Positions 47,478 through 57,742 of a stretch of DNA of 64,000 bases are shown piece by piece (position 1 is the stretch's first letter; every line of letters starts with the position of its first letter). Position numbers and translations under genes: made by a program. Under the pieces are notes generated by a model. The model did no database searches. It saw nothing but the letters and a program-made list of their open reading frames with translations, and had not been told where the DNA came from. Source of the DNA: Streptococcus australis (GTDB lineage: Bacteria; Bacillota; Bacilli; Lactobacillales; Streptococcaceae); contig NZ_JADNGY010000005.1 of assembly GCF_015553625.1 (NCBI RefSeq), forward strand, positions 62,001 through 126,000, read 5' to 3'.

Positions 47478-48365
47478 ATGGCAGTTTCTTTAAATGATAT
47501 CAAAAATAAAATTGCATCGACAAAGAATACCAGTCAAATTACGAATGCTATGCAGATGGTATCTGCTGCCAAACTTGGGAAGTCTGAGCAAGCTGCCAAG
47601 GACTTCCAAATTTACGCATCTAAGGTTCGTAAGCTATTGACCGACCTCTTACATGGACATGAGGCTGAGAATGATAAGTCTAAGTACCATCCATTTTTAA
47701 AGAGTCGGCCTGTCAAAAAGTCTGCTTATATTGTCATCACTTCTGACCGTGGACTAGTGGGAGGATACAACGCCTCTATTCTCAAGTCTGTCATGGAATT
47801 GAAGGAAGAATACCATCCAACGGGTGAGGATTTTGAAGTCATCTGTATTGGAAGTATTGGGGCAGATTTCTTTAGAGCAAGAGGCATCCAGCCGGTTTAT
47901 GAACTACGTGGCCTAGCTGATCAACCAAGCTTTGATGAAGTGCGGAAGATCATTAACAAGACAGTCCAAATGTATCAAAATGAATTGTTTGATGAATTGT
48001 ATGTCTGTTATAACCACCACGTCAATAGTTTGACCAGTCAATTGCGGGTTGAGCAAATGCTTCCGATCATTGACTTGGACCCCAACGAAGCAGATGAAGA
48101 TTATATCTTGAATCTGGAGTTGGAATCAGACCGAGATGCGATTTTGGATCAATTGCTTCCACAGTTTGCTGAGAGTATGATTTATGGAGCCATCGTTGAT
48201 GCCAAAACAGCTGAAAATGCTGCCGGTATGATGGCCATGCAAACAGCAACAGACAATGCCAAGAAGGTAATTGATGAATTGACCATTCAATACAACCGAG
48301 CTCGTCAGGCGACCATTACGCAAGAAATTACGGAAATTGTTGCAGGAGCGAGTGCGCTTGAGTAG
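47478..48365 (+). CDS. atpG: F-type ATPase gamma subunit
   Basis: The gamma subunit is the rotating central shaft. It has 295 residues. The N-terminal helix reads '[29 protein letters not shown]' in part, the central Rossmann-like part includes '[15 protein letters not shown]', and the C-terminal helix contains '[20 protein letters not shown]'. TAGGAGTGG precedes the ATG. An 88-base gap with a hairpin (TAAGCTTG/CAAGCTTA) separates it from atpD. Confidence 0.96.
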   Translation: MAVSLNDIKNKIASTKNTSQITNAMQMVSAAKLGKSEQAAKDFQIYASKVRKLLTDLLHGHEAENDKSKYHPFLKSRPVKKSAYIVITSDRGLVGGYNASILKSVMELKEEYHPTGEDFEVICIGSIGADFFRARGIQPVYELRGLADQPSFDEVRKIINKTVQMYQNELFDELYVCYNHHVNSLTSQLRVEQMLPIIDLDPNEADEDYILNLELESDRDAILDQLLPQFAESMIYGAIVDAKTAENAAGMMAMQTATDNAKKVIDELTIQYNRARQATITQEITEIVAGASALE

Positions 48366-48397
48366 TTGATTCGATGCACATTTTAACAATACAAAAA

Positions 48398-48427
48398 TAA
48401 GCTTGCTTATATGTATGACCAAGCTTA
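48398..48427 (+). other. atpG-atpD intergenic hairpin
   Basis: TAAGCTTG (48398-48405) pairs with CAAGCTTA (48420-48427) over a 14-base loop. With no T-run it is a candidate mRNA processing or stability element, not a terminator. Confidence 0.55.
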
Positions 48428-48444
48428 GAAACTTAATAGAATAG

Positions 48445-49860
<1,416 letters not shown>

Positions 49861-49873
49861 GAAGAGGTGAAAG

Positions 49874-50293
49874 ATGAGTCAAATGAACGTCCAAATCGTT
49901 ACACCGGATGGACTGGTTTATGATCATCATGCCGCATTTGTATCTGTCAAGACAATTGATGGTGAATTAGGGATTTTACCTCATCATATCAATACCATTG
50001 CGGTTTTGGCTGTAGACCAAGTCAAGGTTCGTCGTGTCGACGATGACAAACATATTGATTGGATTGCAGTCAATGGTGGGATTATCGAAGTAGCGGATAA
50101 TGTCATTACCATTGTAGCGGATTCAGCTGAACGCGCCCGAGACATTGATATTAGCCGGGCTGAGCGTGCAAAATTGCGTGCGGAAAAGGCCCTTGAAGAA
50201 GCCAAAGATCAACATTCTGTTGATATGGAGCGTCGTGCAAAAATTGCCCTTCAACGAGCTATTAACCGGATTAATGTCGGAAATCGATTATAA
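49874..50293 (+). CDS. atpC: F-type ATPase epsilon subunit
   Basis: The epsilon subunit links gamma to the c ring and inhibits ATP hydrolysis. It has 139 residues. The N-terminal beta sandwich ('[15 protein letters not shown]', '[13 protein letters not shown]') is followed by a two-helix C-terminal domain ('[17 protein letters not shown]'). AAGAGGTG precedes the ATG. It is the last gene of the ATPase operon, and an inverted copy of the dispersed repeat begins a few bases after the stop codon and supplies the terminator. Confidence 0.96.
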   Translation: MSQMNVQIVTPDGLVYDHHAAFVSVKTIDGELGILPHHINTIAVLAVDQVKVRRVDDDKHIDWIAVNGGIIEVADNVITIVADSAERARDIDISRAERAKLRAEKALEEAKDQHSVDMERRAKIALQRAINRINVGNRL

Positions 50294-50299
50294 AAAGTT

Positions 50300-50483
50300 A
50301 AAGAGGCTGGGACAAAAGTCCTAGCCTCTCAATTGTCTTTGGATTGTCGCGCAAGACACAGTGGTTGAGTGGGCTCTACTACGCTGATTTCATCAGCTTT
50401 TACAGCCCTACTCAACTGTGCGGAGGTGGGATGACGAAATCGAATTCTAACGAATGACCGATTTCTGTCCCACTCTCTTTTTT
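50300..50483 (-). repeat. Dispersed 180-bp repeat, copy 3 (inverted; atp operon terminator)
   Basis: This is the reverse complement of copies 1 and 2 (20605-20784, 30751-30932) with few differences. Reading from the atp operon, the first hairpin is AGGCTGGGAC/GTCCTAGCCT. The last is GTGGGA...TCCCAC with an inner AAATCG/CGATTT stem and T6. The element can thus terminate transcription from either side. Confidence 0.93.
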
Positions 50484-50517
50484 GAATCTAAAGAATATAA
50501 AGGGAAACTTTTTCTTG

Positions 50518-50526
50518 TGGTATAAT
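50518..50526 (+). promoter_or_regulatory. Extended -10 promoter of the DUF1146 gene (leaderless)
   Basis: TGGTATAAT ends 6 bases before the ATG at 50533, so transcription should start at or next to the start codon. The AGAGGT in between would not be in the mRNA. Confidence 0.65.
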
Positions 50527-50532
50527 AGAGGT

Positions 50533-50763
50533 ATGATTCAAATGATTTTTACTTTTTGCAGTCACCTATTATTTATTTCTTTTGCCTACCACCTTCTTTC
50601 AACGGTGGTTCAGTGGGAGCGTTTTTTAAAGGTAAGTGCTGATACAGCCTTGAAAATTCGTCTTCTTATTCTATTGATCAGCATTAGTTTAGGGTATTTG
50701 ACGAGTAGCTTCTTTATCAGTATCTATGAATTCAGTCGGCAGTTGTTTAACGGGAACTTTTAG
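50533..50763 (+). CDS. DUF1146 family small membrane protein
   Basis: This 76-residue protein has two hydrophobic segments (about residues 3-23 and 39-61) and the DUF1146 look ('WERFLKVSADTALKIRLLILLISISLGYLTS' region). B. subtilis YwzB is a family member and also lies between the atp operon and murAA, so the position is conserved. The function is unknown. I place the start at the ATG at 50533; the ATG at 50542 is the alternative. Longer frames would include the promoter's TATAAT. Confidence 0.78.
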   Translation: MIQMIFTFCSHLLFISFAYHLLSTVVQWERFLKVSADTALKIRLLILLISISLGYLTSSFFISIYEFSRQLFNGNF

Positions 50764-50783
50764 CTTCTTTTTTGATGAATTTA

Positions 50784-50792
50784 TGGTATGAT
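50784..50792 (+). promoter_or_regulatory. murA promoter (extended -10)
   Basis: TGGTATGAT lies 37 bases before the murA start. The -35 is weak. Confidence 0.55.
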
Positions 50793-50829
50793 AGTAGTCG
50801 TGACTGAATGAAATGGAGTAATAACGAGT

Positions 50830-52113
50830 ATGGATAAAATTATTGTAAACGGTGGTCAAAATCGCCTAGTTGGAACTGTGAAGATTGAAGGAGCAAAGAA
50901 TGCCGTCCTTCCCCTTTTAGCAGCAACTGTTTTGGCCAGTGAAGGAACAACGACTTTGACCAATGTTCCTGTTTTATCTGATGTCTTTACCATGAATAAT
51001 GTCGTTCGTGGCTTGAACACTCAAGTGACGTTTGATGAAGAGACCAATACAGTAGTCGTTGATGCAACTCAACCATTAACAGAAGAAGCGCCTTACAAAT
51101 ATGTCAGCAAGATGCGGGCTTCGATCGTCGTATTAGGTCCTGTCTTGGCTCGGAATGGTCATGCCAAAGTTTCCATGCCGGGTGGATGTACCATTGGTAG
51201 TCGTCCAATCGATTTGCACTTGAAGGGATTGGAAGCTATGGGGGCGAAGATCACTCAAACTGCGGGCTATATTGAAGCAAAAGCAGATCGTCTTCATGGA
51301 GCGCATATCTATATGGATTTCCCATCCGTAGGTGCGACGCAAAACATCATGATGGCAGCAACTTTGGCAGATGGAACTACGGTTATCGAAAATGCAGCCC
51401 GCGAACCTGAGATTGTGGACTTAGCCTCTCTTTTGAATAAGATGGGTGCTAAGGTGCGTGGAGCAGGCACAGAAACCTTGACGATTGTTGGGGTGGATCG
51501 CTTGCATGGCGCGGTTCACAATGTTGTTCAAGACCGGATTGAGGCAGGTACCTTTATGGTTGGTGCAGCCATGACAGGTGGAGACGTTTTAATCGAGGAT
51601 GCTATCTGGGAACACAACCGTCCTCTTCTTTCTAAGATGCAAGAAATGGGTGTTGAAGTAACGGAAGAAGAAAATGGTATTCGCATTCGCTCAGATGTCT
51701 CTAAATTGAAACCAGTGACGGTAAAAACCTTGCCTTATCCAGGTTTTCCTACAGATATGCAAGCTCAATTTACTGCTTTGATGGCCATGCCCTCTGGTGA
51801 ATCGACTATGATTGAAACAGTCTTTGAAAATCGTTTCCAACACTTGGAAGAGATGCGTCGGATGGGCTTACACTCAGACATTATGAGAGATACAGCCCGC
51901 ATCCAAGGTGGAGCTAGCTTACAAGGGGCTGAAGTGATGTCGACAGACTTGCGTGCTAGTGCGACCTTGATTTTAATGGGGCTTGTAGCTGAGGGAGAAA
52001 CCAAAGTTAGCAAGTTAACACACCTTGACCGTGGATATTTTAAATTCCATGAGAAATTGGTGGCTCTTGGAGCAGATGTACGTCGTGTGAAGGAAGATGA
52101 TGATGAAAACTAA
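50830..52113 (+). CDS. murA: UDP-N-acetylglucosamine 1-carboxyvinyltransferase
   Basis: MurA adds enolpyruvate to UDP-GlcNAc, the first committed step of peptidoglycan synthesis and the target of fosfomycin. It has 427 residues. K23 ('EGAKNAVLP') and the catalytic C120 ('[13 protein letters not shown]') are present, so the protein would be fosfomycin-sensitive in principle. Streptococci carry two murA genes; this is the one followed by epuA and endA. GGAG lies 9 bases before the ATG. The 3' end overlaps epuA by about 11 bases. Confidence 0.97.
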   Translation: MDKIIVNGGQNRLVGTVKIEGAKNAVLPLLAATVLASEGTTTLTNVPVLSDVFTMNNVVRGLNTQVTFDEETNTVVVDATQPLTEEAPYKYVSKMRASIVVLGPVLARNGHAKVSMPGGCTIGSRPIDLHLKGLEAMGAKITQTAGYIEAKADRLHGAHIYMDFPSVGATQNIMMAATLADGTTVIENAAREPEIVDLASLLNKMGAKVRGAGTETLTIVGVDRLHGAVHNVVQDRIEAGTFMVGAAMTGGDVLIEDAIWEHNRPLLSKMQEMGVEVTEEENGIRIRSDVSKLKPVTVKTLPYPGFPTDMQAQFTALMAMPSGESTMIETVFENRFQHLEEMRRMGLHSDIMRDTARIQGGASLQGAEVMSTDLRASATLILMGLVAEGETKVSKLTHLDRGYFKFHEKLVALGADVRRVKEDDDEN

Positions 52114-52291
52114 ATTAAAAGCAATTGGAAAACAATTGGGAATCGTCCTATTGGTTCTTACTATTTTAGCGATTGTCTTCGCTCTTGGCTTGGTCATTGG
52201 ATATGGTATCATTGGTAATGGGAAGGATCCTTGGTCTATTCTCTCGCCAGATACATGGAAGGAAATCCTTCAGAAATTTACAGGTAAGTAA
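52103..52291 (+). CDS. epuA: EpuA-like small membrane protein
   Basis: This protein of about 62 residues has a basic N-terminus ('[12 protein letters not shown]'), one transmembrane helix and a short outside segment '[17 protein letters not shown]'. It matches EpuA, the small protein encoded between murA and endA in S. pneumoniae. Databases sometimes label the family as an RNA polymerase beta-associated domain, but its role is unclear. Three ATG codons in a row (52097, 52100, 52103) are possible starts. The third is best spaced from AAGGAAG. Confidence 0.8.
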   Translation: MKTKLKAIGKQLGIVLLVLTILAIVFALGLVIGYGIIGNGKDPWSILSPDTWKEILQKFTGK

Positions 52292-52366
52292 CTATTTATC
52301 AAAAAGAGGAGCTTGAGATCGTGATCCCAGGCTCTTTCCAATTCAGTAGAAATAGAGGAAATCATT

Positions 52367-53209
52367 GTGGCAAACAATCAAAAGAAACCACTTAAAATGA
52401 AAAAATCGGGACAAACCTTACTAGGCTTGGTGGTGGCTGCAGCTCTCTCGATTGGCGGGTATTATTTTAGTCAACCCCAGCCAGTCGCTAGTCACTCTCA
52501 AGTTCAAACGGTTGTCACTTCGAGTCAACAAGCAACACCGAGTAAGGAACTAGCAGAGAGTGTTCTGACGGATGGTGTTCGTACGAAACTAGGAAAGAAC
52601 ATTCAATGGAACGAAGCGGGCGCTTTCATTATTAACCAGAACAAAACCAATCTGGATGCAGATGTTGCGAGTCTCCCTTATGCAGATACGAAGACAAAGA
52701 CTGTAAAAGGACGAGAAATTCCCACAGTTGCCAACGCTTTGATGACCAAGGCGACTCGTCAATACCAAAAGAGAGAGCAGACAGATGTAGATTGGACGCC
52801 AGCTGGCTGGCACCAAGTAACCAATTTAGCTGGGGAATACGACCATGCGGTTGATCGGGGACACCTTCTCGGCTATGCCTTGATAGGTAAGCTTGATGGT
52901 TTTGATGCCTCAACGAGCAATCCAAAAAATATAGCGGTTCAAACAGCTTGGGCGAATCAAGCGCGTGATAGTTTTTCGACAGGACAAAATTATTATGAGA
53001 CCCTTGTTCGGAAGGCCTTAGACAATAATAAGCGGGTTCGTTATCGGGTGACTCTCCACTATGCATCGGATGATGATTTGGTACCAGTCGGCAGTCAAAT
53101 TGAAGCAAAATCTAGTGATGGTAGTCTAGAGTTTAATGTTTTTGTTCCAAATGTTCAGAGTGGGATTAGTTTGGATTATCGTACGGGAAAAGTAACAGTG
53201 CATCGTTAA
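52367..53209 (+). CDS. endA: DNA-entry nuclease EndA
   Basis: EndA is a membrane-anchored endonuclease that degrades one strand of DNA during uptake in transformation. In pneumococcus it also degrades neutrophil DNA traps. It has 280 residues. An N-terminal anchor helix (about residues 17-35) is followed by the DNA/RNA non-specific nuclease domain. The catalytic DRGH is D163-R-G-H166 ('[15 protein letters not shown]'), with metal-ligand asparagines in '[19 protein letters not shown]'. The start is GTG with AGAGGA 9 bases upstream. It follows epuA and ends at its own terminator. Confidence 0.95.
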   Translation: MANNQKKPLKMKKSGQTLLGLVVAAALSIGGYYFSQPQPVASHSQVQTVVTSSQQATPSKELAESVLTDGVRTKLGKNIQWNEAGAFIINQNKTNLDADVASLPYADTKTKTVKGREIPTVANALMTKATRQYQKREQTDVDWTPAGWHQVTNLAGEYDHAVDRGHLLGYALIGKLDGFDASTSNPKNIAVQTAWANQARDSFSTGQNYYETLVRKALDNNKRVRYRVTLHYASDDDLVPVGSQIEAKSSDGSLEFNVFVPNVQSGISLDYRTGKVTVHR

Positions 53210-53241
53210 GCTAAACGGAAAAGAAGAAGCAAGATAAGAAG

Positions 53242-53276
53242 GATTCGGTTGGCTTTGTAGTCAACTGAATCTTTTT
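53242..53276 (+). terminator. endA terminator
   Basis: GATTCGGTTG (53242-53251) pairs with CAACTGAATC (53262-53271, one G-U pair), then T5. Confidence 0.85.
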
Positions 53277-53375
53277 CTATTCATGACTGCAATCTTTAGT
53301 TTATTTTAAGAAAACTAAGGTATACTATTCTCTTCTAGACCTAAACAGAGGTCTTCCCAAGGAAAGGAGGAGCTT

Positions 53376-54101
53376 GTGAGAACTATTATAGCCATGATTC
53401 GTTTTCTAATACGGGCCATTTGGAGTCTTATTTGGGGCTTGTTTTGGACCCTAGCTCTCAGTTTTGCCCTAGTAGTTGGTGTTCTGTTCTTTAGTGGCAA
53501 AACCGGTAGCGGGATAGACGGCGTCAGTCGTGCGGCCCAAACGGTTGTCACGCAGGTGGATGCTTACTTTCATCGAACTGGTCCTATGCTAAGTCAAGGG
53601 AGCCCATCTGCTCAAGAAGGCCTAGCAACTGATGGCCATACCTCTACAGGAGCAAGGTGGGATCAGGCAACTGCAAAAGTTTATCTAGATCCTGCGATGG
53701 ATGAGACCTTTACCCTTGCTTATGAGGAAGCGCTTGAGTCTTGGAATCAGACAGGGGCCTTCACTTTCCAACTTGTCACCAGTGAAGAAGAGGCGGATAT
53801 CCTCCTAACAGAGATGGATGATAGCACGGTTTCTGCAGCAGGTGAAGCAGAATCCCAGACCAATGTTTTAACTCATCGATTCAAACGTGTGATTGTTCGT
53901 TTGAATCGCTATTACCTATTAAATAAGCAGTACAACTATTCCCATCAACGGATTGTGAATACAGCTGAGCATGAACTAGGCCATGCCATTGGTTTGGACC
54001 ATAATGAGGAAGAGTCCGTCATGCAGTCGGCTGGTTCCTTTTATAGCATCCAAGCGAGGGATATTGAAGCTGTTCGTCAACTATACATGGAGTCAGAATG
54101 A
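53376..54101 (+). CDS. Membrane-anchored matrixin-type metalloprotease
   Basis: This 241-residue protein has one N-terminal membrane helix (about residues 16-39), a linker, and an extracellular zinc protease domain. The extended zinc motif is H199-E-L-G-H203...H209 ('TAEHELGHAIGLDHNEEES'), and the Met-turn methionine is M216 ('SVMQSAG'). Both are diagnostic of matrixins/metzincins. There is no obvious propeptide cysteine switch. The substrate is unknown. The start is GTG with AAAGGAGGAG upstream. The next gene overlaps by four bases, so the pair is translated together. Confidence 0.88.
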   Translation: MRTIIAMIRFLIRAIWSLIWGLFWTLALSFALVVGVLFFSGKTGSGIDGVSRAAQTVVTQVDAYFHRTGPMLSQGSPSAQEGLATDGHTSTGARWDQATAKVYLDPAMDETFTLAYEEALESWNQTGAFTFQLVTSEEEADILLTEMDDSTVSAAGEAESQTNVLTHRFKRVIVRLNRYYLLNKQYNYSHQRIVNTAEHELGHAIGLDHNEEESVMQSAGSFYSIQARDIEAVRQLYMESE

Positions 54102-54469
54102 TCAAACGGATACTGTATCTTATTCGAACCTTTCCAGAACAAGTGGCACTCTTTGTGTTTAACTCTGGAATCTTTCTTTGGATATCCCAAAAAGGGCAAG
54201 TAATTTCCCATGAATTAGGCATTCAACAGGCTTGGGAAAATTATGCTCCTGAGGGAGTCCGTCAATTTTTCGGGAACAATAGGGAAGCTGTTCAAGCTTT
54301 CTTCTCCCATTCGGCCATTACTTGGCTGATTGGCTCCATGATTATCCTGCTTGTGATTCGCTTTGTGAAGGGCGTCATCAAATGGGGCTTGTTTTTGCTA
54401 GTGATTGGCATCGGGCTTTTCCTAGCCTATCAGTACAGTCAAATGGCTTCCAATGTCTCAGCGATTTAA
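54098..54469 (+). CDS. Small membrane protein of unknown function
   Basis: This 123-residue protein has one weak hydrophobic stretch near the N-terminus (residues 15-30) and two strong transmembrane helices near the C-terminus (about 73-89 and 93-112), separated by a short basic loop ('RFVKGVIKWG'). I do not recognise a family. Its ATG overlaps the stop of the matrixin-type protease gene (ATGA), so it is a likely partner, chaperone or anchor for that protease. That is inference from coupling only. A terminator follows directly. Confidence 0.72.
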   Translation: MIKRILYLIRTFPEQVALFVFNSGIFLWISQKGQVISHELGIQQAWENYAPEGVRQFFGNNREAVQAFFSHSAITWLIGSMIILLVIRFVKGVIKWGLFLLVIGIGLFLAYQYSQMASNVSAI

Positions 54470-54473
54470 AAAG

Positions 54474-54515
54474 TGAAGAAAGGTCAAGCGCGTCTAGCGT
54501 TTGGCCTTTTCTTCA
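54474..54515 (+). terminator. Terminator before the ABC-F gene
   Basis: GAAGAAAGGTCAA (about 54475-54487) pairs with TTTGGCCTTTTCTTC (54500-54514), with an inner GCG/CGC stem and T-rich end. Confidence 0.75.
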
Positions 54516-54516
54516 A

Positions 54517-54545
54517 TTGTCAATTTGTCAAAAGTAAGGTACAAT
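54517..54545 (+). promoter_or_regulatory. Promoter of the ABC-F gene (leaderless)
   Basis: TTGTCA (54517-54522), a 17-base spacer and TACAAT (54540-54545) are present. The ATG begins 6 bases later, where transcription is expected to start. Confidence 0.75.
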
Positions 54546-54551
54546 GAAACT

Positions 54552-56456
54552 ATGATTATTTTACAAGCCAACAAAATTGAACGCTCTTTTGCAGGGGAGG
54601 TTCTTTTTGATAATATCAGCCTGCAAGTGGATGAACGGGATCGAATTGCTCTGGTCGGAAAGAACGGCGCAGGCAAGTCTACGCTCTTGAAAATCTTGGT
54701 GGGAGAAGAAGAGCCGACCTCAGGAGAAATCAATAAAAAACGCGACCTTTCTCTCTCTTATCTGGCCCAGGATAGCCTCTTTGAGTCGTCTAATACCATC
54801 TACGATGAGATGCTCCATGTCTTTGACGATCTCCGTAAGACGGAAAGAACCTTACGGCAGATGGAGCTCGATATGGGGGAAAAAACTGGAGCCGATTTGG
54901 AGAAACTCATGCAGGATTATGACCGGCTCTCGGAAGAATTCCGTCAGGCTGGTGGCTTTACCTATGAGGCAGATATCCGTGCCATTTTAAACGGCTTCAA
55001 GTTCGATGAATCTATGTGGCAGATGAAGATTGAAGAGTTGTCTGGAGGGCAAAATACCCGTTTAGCTCTGGCCAAGATGCTCTTGGAAAAGCCAAATCTT
55101 TTGGTACTGGATGAGCCGACCAACCACTTGGATATTGAGACCATCGCCTGGTTGGAAAATTACTTGGTCAATTATAGTGGGGCCCTTCTCATTGTCAGTC
55201 ACGACCGGTATTTTCTAGATAAGGTAGCAACCATTACTCTGGACTTGACCAAGCATTCTTTGGACCGCTATGTCGGCAATTACTCCAGCTTTGTCGAGCA
55301 AAAAGAGCAAAAACTCCTGACCGAAGCCAAGAACTACGAGAAGCAACAAAAAGAAATCGCTGCTCTCGAAGACTTTGTTAATCGCAATTTAGTGCGGGCT
55401 TCGACCACCAAGCGGGCCCAGTCTCGTCGCAAGCAGTTGGAAAAAATGGAGCGCCTAGACAAGCCCGAAGCTGGGACCAAGTCTGCCCATATGACCTTCC
55501 ATTCTGATAAGACCTCTGGCAATGTCGTCTTGACAGTAGAAGAGGCAGCTGTCGGCTATGACGATCAAGTCCTATCAGAGCCCATCAATCTGGATATCCG
55601 CAAGATGAATGCGGTCGCTATTGTAGGACCAAATGGGATCGGGAAATCGACTCTTATCAAGTCCATCGTTGGACAGATTCCTTTTATCAAAGGAGAAGCC
55701 CGTTTTGGGGCCAATGTCGAGGTAGGCTACTATGACCAGACCCAAAGTAAGCTAACCCCTCATAACAGTGTCTTGGATGAGCTCTGGAATGACTTTAAAC
55801 TGACACCAGAAGTAGAAATTCGCAATCGCCTAGGAGCCTTCCTTTTCTCAGGGGACGATGTCAAGAAAACCGTCGGCATGCTGTCAGGTGGAGAGCGGGC
55901 GCGCCTGCTCTTGGCTAAACTATCCATGGAGAATAACAACTTTTTGATTCTCGATGAGCCGACCAACCACTTGGACATCGATAGCAAGGAAGTGCTGGAA
56001 AATGCCTTGATTGATTTTGACGGGACTCTTCTCTTTGTCAGCCACGACCGTTACTTTATCAATCGGGTAGCCACCCAAGTCTTAGAACTCTCAGAAGAGG
56101 GTTCAACGCTTTACCTAGGAGACTATGATTATTATCTGGAGAAAAAAGCAGAGTTAGAAGCCCTTGCTGCAGCGCAAGCAGAAGCGGTGCCAGCTGCTTC
56201 AATGGAAGAAGTCACCAGCAATGATTATCACTTGCAAAAGCAAAACCAAAAGGAACTCCGTAAAATCACTCGTCGCATTGAGCAATTGGAAGCGGAGATG
56301 GAAGAGCTGGATCAAAAAATTCAAGCCATTACCGAAAGCATGCATAGCACCAATGATGCGGAAGATTTAGTTCAATTGCAAAGCAATCTGGACCAATTGA
56401 CCATCCAACAGGAAGCGGTCATGGAAGAGTGGGCAGAACTGGCGGAGAGAGTGTAG
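54552..56456 (+). CDS. ABC-F family ribosome-associated ATPase
   Basis: This 634-residue cytoplasmic protein has two ATP-binding cassettes and no membrane domain. Cassette 1 has 'VGKNGAGKSTLLK' and 'LSGGQNTRLALAKMLL'; cassette 2 has 'VGPNGIGKSTLIK' and 'LSGGERARLLLAKL'; each has 'LILDEPTNHLDI'-type Walker B. The linker between them is long and charged (about residues 245-310). A C-terminal coiled coil covers about residues 565-630 ('ITRRIEQLEAEMEELDQKI'). The layout matches the YdiF-type ABC-F group, which acts on translating ribosomes. Whether it gives antibiotic protection cannot be told. The mRNA appears leaderless. Longer frames run back into the promoter. Confidence 0.92.
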   Translation: MIILQANKIERSFAGEVLFDNISLQVDERDRIALVGKNGAGKSTLLKILVGEEEPTSGEINKKRDLSLSYLAQDSLFESSNTIYDEMLHVFDDLRKTERTLRQMELDMGEKTGADLEKLMQDYDRLSEEFRQAGGFTYEADIRAILNGFKFDESMWQMKIEELSGGQNTRLALAKMLLEKPNLLVLDEPTNHLDIETIAWLENYLVNYSGALLIVSHDRYFLDKVATITLDLTKHSLDRYVGNYSSFVEQKEQKLLTEAKNYEKQQKEIAALEDFVNRNLVRASTTKRAQSRRKQLEKMERLDKPEAGTKSAHMTFHSDKTSGNVVLTVEEAAVGYDDQVLSEPINLDIRKMNAVAIVGPNGIGKSTLIKSIVGQIPFIKGEARFGANVEVGYYDQTQSKLTPHNSVLDELWNDFKLTPEVEIRNRLGAFLFSGDDVKKTVGMLSGGERARLLLAKLSMENNNFLILDEPTNHLDIDSKEVLENALIDFDGTLLFVSHDRYFINRVATQVLELSEEGSTLYLGDYDYYLEKKAELEALAAAQAEAVPAASMEEVTSNDYHLQKQNQKELRKITRRIEQLEAEMEELDQKIQAITESMHSTNDAEDLVQLQSNLDQLTIQQEAVMEEWAELAERV

Positions 56457-56486
56457 TTTTCTAATTTGCCTAAGGAGAACATTGTG

Positions 56487-56840
56487 ATGACTGAAAATGA
56501 TTGGTTTATGAATCAGATTAAAGGTGTGGCCGATATAATTGGTACAACTTTGCGCCTACAGATTCAGAATTTAGATTTGGGGCAGTATGAGGATGAGGAA
56601 GGAAGACTCATCAACGGGAATCACTATCTTCAGCAAGTTTTAGAAGAGCAGCGCTTTGCAGAGGCCATTTCTTTTGTTGAAGAGCAGATGAAACGCCTAC
56701 CTCTTCATCAGTATGATCTATTGGTTGATTGGCTGATTTCTTACTTAAGACAATTAGATTTTTCCGTTAAAGAAAATCAGGGATTCTACGAAGGATACTT
56801 GCAAGAGTTAGAAAGGTACTTAAAGGAATTTAAGTGGTAA
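56487..56840 (+). CDS. Protein of unknown function (possibly DUF6483)
   Basis: This 117-residue soluble, helical, acidic protein starts 'MTENDWFMNQIKGVADIIG'. The pattern of an N-terminal amphipathic helix and a C-terminal tetratricopeptide-like helical pair suggests a DUF6483-like family, but I am not sure. AAGGAGA lies 8 bases before the ATG at 56487. It follows the ABC-F gene by 30 bases and precedes the rgg gene by 4 bases, so it is probably cotranscribed with the regulator. No function is suggested. Confidence 0.65.
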   Translation: MTENDWFMNQIKGVADIIGTTLRLQIQNLDLGQYEDEEGRLINGNHYLQQVLEEQRFAEAISFVEEQMKRLPLHQYDLLVDWLISYLRQLDFSVKENQGFYEGYLQELERYLKEFKW

Positions 56841-56844
56841 TCAA

Positions 56845-57717
56845 ATGGAAGATTTAGGAAAAGTTTTTCGTGAATTTCGAATGAGTAAAAATTATTCATT
56901 GAAAGAAGCTGCAGGAGAAGCCTGCTCGACGTCTCAGTTATCCCGCTTTGAATTGGGCGAGTCGGATTTAGCTGTCTCGCGTTTCTTTGAGATATTAGAT
57001 AATATCCATGTGACGATTGAGAATTTTATGGATAAGGCCAGAAATTTTCAACACCATGAGCATGTGGACTTGATGGCTCAGATTATTCCGCTTTACTATG
57101 CAAATGATATTGCTGGTTTTCAAAGGCTTCAAAGAGAACAACTGGAAAAGGCTACAAGTTCGACCAATCCCCTTTATTTTGAATTGAACTGGATTTTGTT
57201 ACAAGGCTTGATTTGCCAGAGAGATGCCAGCTACACGATGAAGCAAAGTGATCTGGACAAGGTGGCAGATTATCTCTTTCAAACGGAAGAATGGACCATG
57301 TATGAGTTGATCCTTTTTGGCAATCTCTATAGCTTTTATGATGTGGATTATGTCACTCGGTTTGGTAGAGAAGTGATGGAGCGTGAAGATTTCTACAAGG
57401 AAATTGGTCGCCATCGAAAACTGGTCTTGATTCTAGCTCTGAATTGTTACCAGCATTGTTTAGAACACCGTTCTTTTGAAAATGCTAGTTATTTTGAAGC
57501 CTATGTTGAAAAGATTATCGGCAAGGGAATTAAACTCTACGAACGCAATGTCTTTCATTACCTCAAGGGATTTGCCCTCTATCAGAAGGGGCAAAAGAAA
57601 GAAGGCTGTCAGCAAATGCAGGAAGCCATGAATATTTTTGATGTGTTGGGACTACCAGAGCAGGTAGCTTACTATCAAGAACACTTTGATAAATTTGTAA
57701 TAGATGAATGTTCCTAA
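56845..57717 (+). CDS. Rgg/GadR/MutR-family transcriptional regulator
   Basis: This 290-residue regulator has an N-terminal helix-turn-helix of the XRE type (residues about 5-62, 'YSLKEAAGEACSTSQLSRFELGESDLAVSRF' region) and a C-terminal helical repeat domain typical of Rgg proteins. That domain usually binds short hydrophobic pheromone peptides. I looked for a companion peptide gene nearby and found none that is convincing. The gene lies 25 bases upstream of the first of two MFS exporter genes with no terminator between, so it probably controls them or is expressed with them. The specific Rgg subgroup cannot be told. Confidence 0.88.
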   Translation: MEDLGKVFREFRMSKNYSLKEAAGEACSTSQLSRFELGESDLAVSRFFEILDNIHVTIENFMDKARNFQHHEHVDLMAQIIPLYYANDIAGFQRLQREQLEKATSSTNPLYFELNWILLQGLICQRDASYTMKQSDLDKVADYLFQTEEWTMYELILFGNLYSFYDVDYVTRFGREVMEREDFYKEIGRHRKLVLILALNCYQHCLEHRSFENASYFEAYVEKIIGKGIKLYERNVFHYLKGFALYQKGQKKEGCQQMQEAMNIFDVLGLPEQVAYYQEHFDKFVIDECS

Positions 57718-57742
57718 ATAAGCAAGAGATAAAGGAGATTTT

